Source: a bacterium HR23 (lineage in GTDB: Bacteria > Chloroflexota > Dehalococcoidia > Lucifugimonadales > HRBIN23). From it: a stretch of 9,111 nt of DNA. Both the position numbers and the translations under genes were made by a program. This document shows positions 6,295 to 9,111 of this stretch, piece by piece. The notes under the pieces were generated by a model, which searched no databases, was not told the DNA's origin, and was given only the letters and a program-made list of their open reading frames with translations. The stretch spans positions 1-9,111 of the forward strand of contig BEHZ01000065.1 in the NCBI GenBank assembly GCA_002923335.1, in the 5' to 3' direction. Every line of letters begins with the position of its first letter. Position 1 is the first letter of the stretch.

Positions 6295-6318
6295 AAAAGA
6301 AATCCCTCCGGGGGGCAA
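6290..6318 (-). promoter_or_regulatory. Sigma70-like promoter for fabI
   Basis: On the minus strand, -35 TTGCCC (6318-6313) and -10 TATGGT (6295-6290) are 17 bp apart, each matching consensus at 4 of 6 positions. The predicted start is near 6284-6283, which gives a leader of about 35 nt before GTG 6248. The -10 occupies the same bases as the -10 candidate for thrC on the other strand. Confidence 0.45.
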
Positions 6319-6322
6319 GGCC

Positions 6323-7456
6323 GTGTGGAACCTGCATCTGGTCTGCCACGCCTGCGGGCAGGAGTTCCCCCCTACCCACCGTGCCCCCTTCTGCACCACC
6401 TGTCAGGGCCCTCTGGATATCCTTTACCACACCCCGCCCCGTTCTCAGGCCGGAGAGGGGCCGGGCATCTGGCGCTGGCGGAACGCCTTCCCCCTGGCTC
6501 CGGACCTGCCCCCGGTCTCGCTGGGAGAGGGCAACACCCCCCTCATTCCCCTGGAGCGGGCGGGGGAGGCGGCGGGGTGCTCCCGCCTCTGGGCGAAACT
6601 GGAATACCTCAACCCCACCGGCTCCTTTAAAGACCGGGGGAGTGCCCTTTTGCTCTCGGCGCTCAAGGCCCTGGGCGTCCAGCGCCTTATTGAGGACTCC
6701 TCCGGCAATGCCGGGGCGTCCCTCAGCGCTTACTGCGCCCGTGCAGGCATCCAGGCGGTGGTGTTCGTGCCCGACACCGCTCCCCGTGCCAAGGTTCGGC
6801 AGATCCAGGTATATGGGGCGCAGGTGCGCCTCGTCCCCGGGGGGCGGCAGGCGGCCGCTCTGGAGGCCCGCCGGGCCTGGGAACGGGGGGAGGGCGCCTA
6901 CGCCTCCCACGCCTTCTCCCCCTTCTTCCTGGAGGGGATGAAGAGTTTCGCCCTGGAGGTGTTCGCCCAAACGGGGGGCGACGTGCCGGAGCACATAGTT
7001 TTCCCGGTGGGCAACGGCTCCCTACTGGTGGGCACCTGGCTGGGGCTTCTGCTGCTGAAACAGGAGGGGCGCCTTGGCCGTCTACCCCGCTTGCACGCCG
7101 TGCAGGCCCGGAGGGTCTGCCCCATCGTGGCCGAGTGGCAGGGAGGTGAGTGGAAACCCCGCCCTGGGGTGCGCACCATCGCCGGGGGAGTCGCCGTGAG
7201 CCAGCCCGCCCGCAGGGCCCAGGTGCTCCAGGCCCTCTGGGAGACCGGGGGGCAGGCAGTGGCGGTGGACGAGGTTGACATCCGGGCGTGGCAGAAGGTG
7301 CTGGCCCAGGGGGAGGGGATTTTCTGCGAACCCACCTCGGCGGTGGCTTTCGCCGGGGTTGCCCTCCTGTGCGCCGGGGGCGTTATCCGCCCGGGGGAGC
7401 GGGTGCTGGTGCCCGTTACCGGTTTTGGTCTGAAGGACCGTGTGCCCAGGGGGTGA
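6323..7456 (+). CDS. thrC: Threonine synthase with N-terminal zinc ribbon (PLP enzyme)
   Basis: Threonine synthase converts O-phosphohomoserine to threonine using PLP, in the cytoplasm. 377 residues. A CxxC...CxxC zinc ribbon (Cys8, Cys11, Cys24, Cys27) precedes the fold-type II PLP domain, an arrangement seen in many bacterial ThrC proteins. The PLP lysine is Lys103 in NPTGSFKDRGSALLLSAL (97-114). SSGNAGASLSAYCARAG (126-142) is the substrate loop, VGNGSLLVG (229-237) the phosphate-binding glycine loop, and EPTSAVAFAG (336-345) and VTGFGLKD (365-372) the conserved C-terminal blocks; the last is usually TGHGLKD. GTG 6323 is chosen because no ATG occurs in frame and the ribbon starts a few residues later; the Shine-Dalgarno is weak. 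A related PLP enzyme of the threonine synthase-like family cannot be excluded. The PNPOx-like gene follows 2 bp after the stop. Confidence 0.88.
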   Translation: MWNLHLVCHACGQEFPPTHRAPFCTTCQGPLDILYHTPPRSQAGEGPGIWRWRNAFPLAPDLPPVSLGEGNTPLIPLERAGEAAGCSRLWAKLEYLNPTGSFKDRGSALLLSALKALGVQRLIEDSSGNAGASLSAYCARAGIQAVVFVPDTAPRAKVRQIQVYGAQVRLVPGGRQAAALEARRAWERGEGAYASHAFSPFFLEGMKSFALEVFAQTGGDVPEHIVFPVGNGSLLVGTWLGLLLLKQEGRLGRLPRLHAVQARRVCPIVAEWQGGEWKPRPGVRTIAGGVAVSQPARRAQVLQALWETGGQAVAVDEVDIRAWQKVLAQGEGIFCEPTSAVAFAGVALLCAGGVIRPGERVLVPVTGFGLKDRVPRG

Positions 7457-7458
7457 AC

Positions 7459-7917
7459 ATGGACGCACAGGCGTGGGAGGCCCTTCTCCAGAGGAGCCTG
7501 GAGCGGGCCACCCCCTTCACGAGAGGGGTCTTCGGCTCCCGCACCATGACGGGGCAGGAGGTGGTGGACTTCCTCCGGCGGGTGCGCACCGTGGTGGTGG
7601 GCACCACCAATCCGGCGGGGGCGCCCCACCTGAGCGTTACCGGCCCTATTGTGTGGCAGGGGCGCCTTTACCTGGGCTTTTCCCCTCAGTCGGCCGCTTA
7701 CCGCCATCTGCAGAGGCTCCCTCGCCTGGCTCTGGTGGCCCACCAGGGGTGGCGCAGGGTGCTCATCCTGGAAGGGGAGGCCCGGCTGGTGCCCGAGGGG
7801 GAGGAGGCCGAACAGGTGCGCCGGGCCGAGGAGGCCCGCCACGGCTGGACCTCCCCCACCCTGGTAGAGGTGCTCCCCCGTAAGGCCTTCACCTGGAAGG
7901 GCGAGGCGACATACTAG
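7459..7917 (+). CDS. PNPOx-like split-barrel flavoprotein
   Basis: 152 residues with the pyridoxamine 5'-phosphate oxidase-like FMN-binding split-barrel pattern. TMTGQEVVDFLRR (29-41) is the lead-in helix. VRTVVVGTTNPAGAPHLSVT (42-61) is the first barrel hairpin. GPIVWQGRLYLGFSPQS (62-78) follows, and YRHLQRLPRLALVAH (81-95) is the helix and strand that usually contact the flavin phosphate. VLILEGEARLV (101-111) and a charged helix (114-128) complete the fold. It lacks the C-terminal substrate residues of true PdxH that I would expect, so it may be an FMN-, F420- or heme-binding relative with another substrate. The start ATG lies 2 bp after the thrC stop, with AGGGGGTGA upstream spanning that stop, so coupling is likely. 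Sitting beside a PLP enzyme, a role in B6 metabolism is conceivable but unproven. Confidence 0.78.
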   Translation: MDAQAWEALLQRSLERATPFTRGVFGSRTMTGQEVVDFLRRVRTVVVGTTNPAGAPHLSVTGPIVWQGRLYLGFSPQSAAYRHLQRLPRLALVAHQGWRRVLILEGEARLVPEGEEAEQVRRAEEARHGWTSPTLVEVLPRKAFTWKGEATY

Positions 7918-7919
7918 CA

Positions 7920-7942
7920 CCCCTAAAGGGGCGCATAGCGCC
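7920..7942. terminator. Paired hairpins between convergent genes, possible bidirectional terminator
   Basis: CCCC-TAAA-GGGG (7920-7931) overlaps GGCGC-ATA-GCGCC (7930-7942), so the two stems are mutually exclusive at the shared bases. They lie just after the flavoprotein stop, in the 65-bp gap facing the IscA-like gene's stop. No T tract follows, so an intrinsic terminator is only suggested by position and stem quality. Confidence 0.35.
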
Positions 7943-7982
7943 GTAAGGTGCAGGAGCCGAGGTCCCCTCTAACCGCGATAGG

Positions 7983-8252
7983 TTAGCGGGAAATAACAAG
8001 GGCAGGGCCGGCGGGGGTGTCCTCCACATCCAGCACCGCCCCTTCCAGGTGTTGGGCGATGGCGGGCTCAATGAGGAGCACCGCCTCCTCCTGGTGCCTG
8101 ACCACCTGGTCGTTCTCTCGCTCTATGTCCAGGGTGAGGCGGAAGTTGCCCTGGGGGTCGGTGATGAGGCGCAGGCACTGGTTGCTCTCCCGCTCTACGC
8201 TGTCCAGCACCTGCTTGAGTTCCCGGCTGGCCCGTTCCGTTACCGTGAGCAT
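7983..8252 (-). CDS. Small IscA/HesB-like protein lacking the canonical cysteines
   Basis: 89 residues. The start MLTVTERASRELKQVLDSV (1-19) and the following pattern LRLITDPQGNFRLTLD (27-42), with VLLIEPAIAQHLEGAVLDVE (58-77), follow the A-type iron-sulfur carrier (IscA/ErpA/HesB) fold, in which a terminal helix leads into a beta-rich core. The C-terminus reads DTPAGPALVISR, where true carriers have a CGCG-type pair of cysteines. The only Cys is Cys26, not at an obvious ligand position. It therefore probably does not carry a cluster in the usual way and may be a divergent relative with another role. The start ATG at 8252 has GAGGAGG about 4-5 nt upstream. It is convergent with the flavoprotein gene and divergent from trxB. 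The fold assignment is from pattern recognition only. Confidence 0.68.
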   Translation of the reverse strand: MLTVTERASRELKQVLDSVERESNQCLRLITDPQGNFRLTLDIERENDQVVRHQEEAVLLIEPAIAQHLEGAVLDVEDTPAGPALVISR

Positions 8253-8396
8253 AGCGCCTCCTCGGCGTGTTCTTGATGTCCCCCGCGTCCCCTATGGGGG
8301 GTTGTGGGGGCAAGGCCCCGCCAGTGGGGATGTCCCTTCTCCTGTGCCGGCGGAACGGGAGCCGGGACACTTCCCTCTAGAGGGGTGGGCACACGC

Positions 8397-8431
8397 ACAC
8401 GCCCATGATACCGCAAAAAGTGGGGGCGTGT
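8397..8431. repeat. Inverted repeat, possible operator between divergent promoters
   Basis: ACACGCCC (8397-8404) and GGGCGTGT (8424-8431) are perfect inverted 8-mers with a 19-bp spacer. The left arm also overlaps a tandem ACACGC ACACGC (8391-8402). The arms flank the -10 and touch the -35 of the putative minus-strand promoter, and the right arm abuts the -35 region of trxB. Confidence 0.45.
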
Positions 8432-8434
8432 CTT
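8405..8434 (-). promoter_or_regulatory. Promoter candidate for the IscA-like gene
   Basis: On the minus strand, -35 AAGACA (8434-8429; 4 of 6) and -10 TATCAT (8410-8405; 5 of 6) are separated by 18 bp. The -10 is followed by GGGC, closely matching TATCATAGGC before the DUF362 gene. The start would be near 8398, giving a long leader of about 146 nt. Confidence 0.4.
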
Positions 8435-8449
8435 TTCCCCGGCCAGGCG

Positions 8450-8460
8450 TATACTATTAT
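8450..8460 (+). promoter_or_regulatory. -10 region of a trxB promoter
   Basis: TATACTATTAT contains two overlapping -10 candidates, TATACT (8450-8455) and TATTAT (8455-8460), each 5 of 6 to consensus. It is the most AT-rich patch in the region. The -35 is poor (a TTTTCC stretch near 8433). The leader to ATG 8491 would be about 24-29 nt. Confidence 0.45.
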
Positions 8461-8490
8461 CTGGTAAGTCTTGCACCCGCAGGGGGCGGT

Positions 8491-9111
8491 ATGGATTACG
8501 ATGTCGTCATCGTGGGTGGGGGGGCGGCGGGCCTTTCGGCCGCCATTTACACCACCCGTGCCCAACTGAAGACTCTGGTGATTGAGAAACTGGGGTGTGG
8601 GGGGCAAATCCTCAACACCGACCTTATTGAGAACTACCCCGGCTTCCCCGAGGGGGTGAAAGGCCCTCTGCTGGCCCAGGCGCTGGAGGAGCAGGCCCGC
8701 AAGTTCGGTGCCGAAATCCTCTACGATATGGTGGAGCGGGTGGAGGTGGAGGGGCATCCCAAGGTGGTGCACACCTCCGGCGGGCGCTTTACCGCCAAGG
8801 CCCTTATCCTGGCCACGGGGGGCGAGCATAACAAACTGGGGGTGCCGGGGGAGGAGGAGTTCGCCGGGCGGGGCGTCTCCTACTGCGCCACCTGCGACGG
8901 CAACTTCTTCGCCGGCCAGCCCGTGGTGGTGGTGGGTGGGGGCGACGCCGCCATAGACGAGGGCCTTTACCTGACCCGCATGGTGGCCCGGGTCACCGTG
9001 GTGCACCGCCGGGACCAACTGCGGGCCAGTAAGATCCTCCAGCAGAGGGCCTTCGCCAACCCCAAGATGGAGTTCAAGTGGAGCACCGTGGTCCAGGAGA
9101 TACGGGGCGAT
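8491..9111 (+). CDS. trxB: Thioredoxin reductase TrxB (3' end off window)
   Basis: TrxB transfers electrons from NADPH through FAD and a redox disulfide to thioredoxin, in the cytoplasm. The first 207 residues of about 310 are present, uninterrupted. The FAD Rossmann motif is VGGGAAGLSAA (8-18), with Ala13 where most family members have Pro. GCGGQILNTDLIENYPGFPE (35-54) is the conserved flavin region. ALILATGGE (104-112) follows. The redox-active pair is Cys132 and Cys135 in SYCATCDGNFF (130-140). The NADPH Rossmann motif is VVGGGDAAIDEGLYL (147-161), with the NADP-type HRRD at 172-175. The C-terminal FAD block lies outside the window. The start ATG at 8491 has AGGGGG a few bases upstream. 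The gene is divergent from the IscA-like gene, and thioredoxin reduced by TrxB would serve the Tpx encoded at 4569. Confidence 0.95.
   Translation, partial: MDYDVVIVGGGAAGLSAAIYTTRAQLKTLVIEKLGCGGQILNTDLIENYPGFPEGVKGPLLAQALEEQARKFGAEILYDMVERVEVEGHPKVVHTSGGRFTAKALILATGGEHNKLGVPGEEEFAGRGVSYCATCDGNFFAGQPVVVVGGGDAAIDEGLYLTRMVARVTVVHRRDQLRASKILQQRAFANPKMEFKWSTVVQEIRGD

Larger units (their letters stand above)
8253..8490. other. 238-bp divergent intergenic region with promoters and palindromes
   Basis: No convincing coding sequence was seen. It contains hairpin-forming segments on the IscA-like side: GGGGC-AAG-GCCCC (8307-8319), a GTG/CCGGC stem with a 9-nt loop (8344-8370), and the perfect palindrome CCCTCTAGAGGG (8373-8384). 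Nearer trxB are an 8-bp inverted repeat (8397-8404 and 8424-8431) and -10-like elements for both directions. Confidence 0.7.

Noticed and set aside
5487..6296. 269-codon plus-strand open frame lying exactly opposite fabI
   Set aside because: Antisense shadow; FabI catalytic motifs on the other strand are decisive.
6011..6322. Upstream in-frame extension of thrC
   Set aside because: It would run through fabI antisense, and its translation is Pro/Arg-rich without homology. The zinc ribbon begins just after GTG 6323.
7288..7458. Upstream extension of the flavoprotein gene into thrC
   Set aside because: Out of frame with thrC, Gly/Arg-rich and featureless. ATG 7459 has a good ribosome site and fits the family length.
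8068..8476. Minus-strand open frames in the region upstream of trxB
   Set aside because: Pro/Arg-rich translations with no homology, overlapping the IscA-like gene out of frame. The region is better explained as regulatory.
1..9111. Mobile element, CRISPR, toxin-antitoxin or defence system
   Set aside because: I looked for transposase or integrase motifs, regular direct repeats and paired small genes and saw none. Nearly all genes match housekeeping families.

Overview
GC-rich bacterial DNA, by eye about two-thirds G+C, with dense coding, strong Shine-Dalgarno sequences (GGAGG and GGGGG types) and several GTG starts. All recognisable genes are chromosomal and mostly housekeeping. No tRNA, rRNA, insertion sequence, phage gene, integrase or CRISPR array is visible. 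The gene mix and protein styles would fit a Chloroflexota lineage such as Dehalococcoidia/SAR202. That is a low-confidence guess, because no phylogenetic marker could be compared.

Layout. On the minus strand, positions 1780 to 1 hold a likely transcription unit: a VTT/DedA-type membrane protein, a long-form cyclase-family (putative metal hydrolase) protein, and the 5' end of truD (tRNA pseudouridine-13 synthase), which runs off the window. On the plus strand, divergent from it, are glmU (UDP-GlcNAc synthesis), a DUF362 protein and tpx (thiol peroxidase), positions 1919-5093. Converging on tpx is a minus-strand pair: fabI (enoyl-ACP reductase) followed 10 bp later by an unrecognised acidic 104-residue gene (6248 to 5147). 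Divergent from fabI are thrC (threonine synthase with an N-terminal zinc ribbon) and a PNPOx-like split-barrel flavoprotein gene 2 bp downstream (6323-7917). Converging on those is a small IscA/HesB-like gene that lacks the usual C-terminal cysteines (8252 to 7983). Divergent from it is trxB (thioredoxin reductase, 8491 to the window end).

How they relate. Tpx and TrxB belong to the same physiological theme: TrxB reduces thioredoxin, which normally recycles Tpx. The IscA-like gene shares its 238-bp upstream region with trxB. GlmU (cell wall precursors) and FabI (fatty acid elongation) are envelope biosynthesis. ThrC uses PLP, and the flavoprotein beside it belongs to the superfamily that includes PLP-producing oxidases, but a functional link is only a guess.

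The most interesting signals are between genes. A recurring -10-like element (roughly TAnCAT followed by (A)GG) precedes most transcription units. Two genes share a GTGTGCTATC extended -10 element just after the stop codon of the previous gene. The fabI and thrC -10 elements overlap on opposite strands. An 8-bp inverted repeat lies across the divergent IscA-like/trxB promoter region. I found no convincing undescribed multi-gene system; this is mainly an ordinary housekeeping region.
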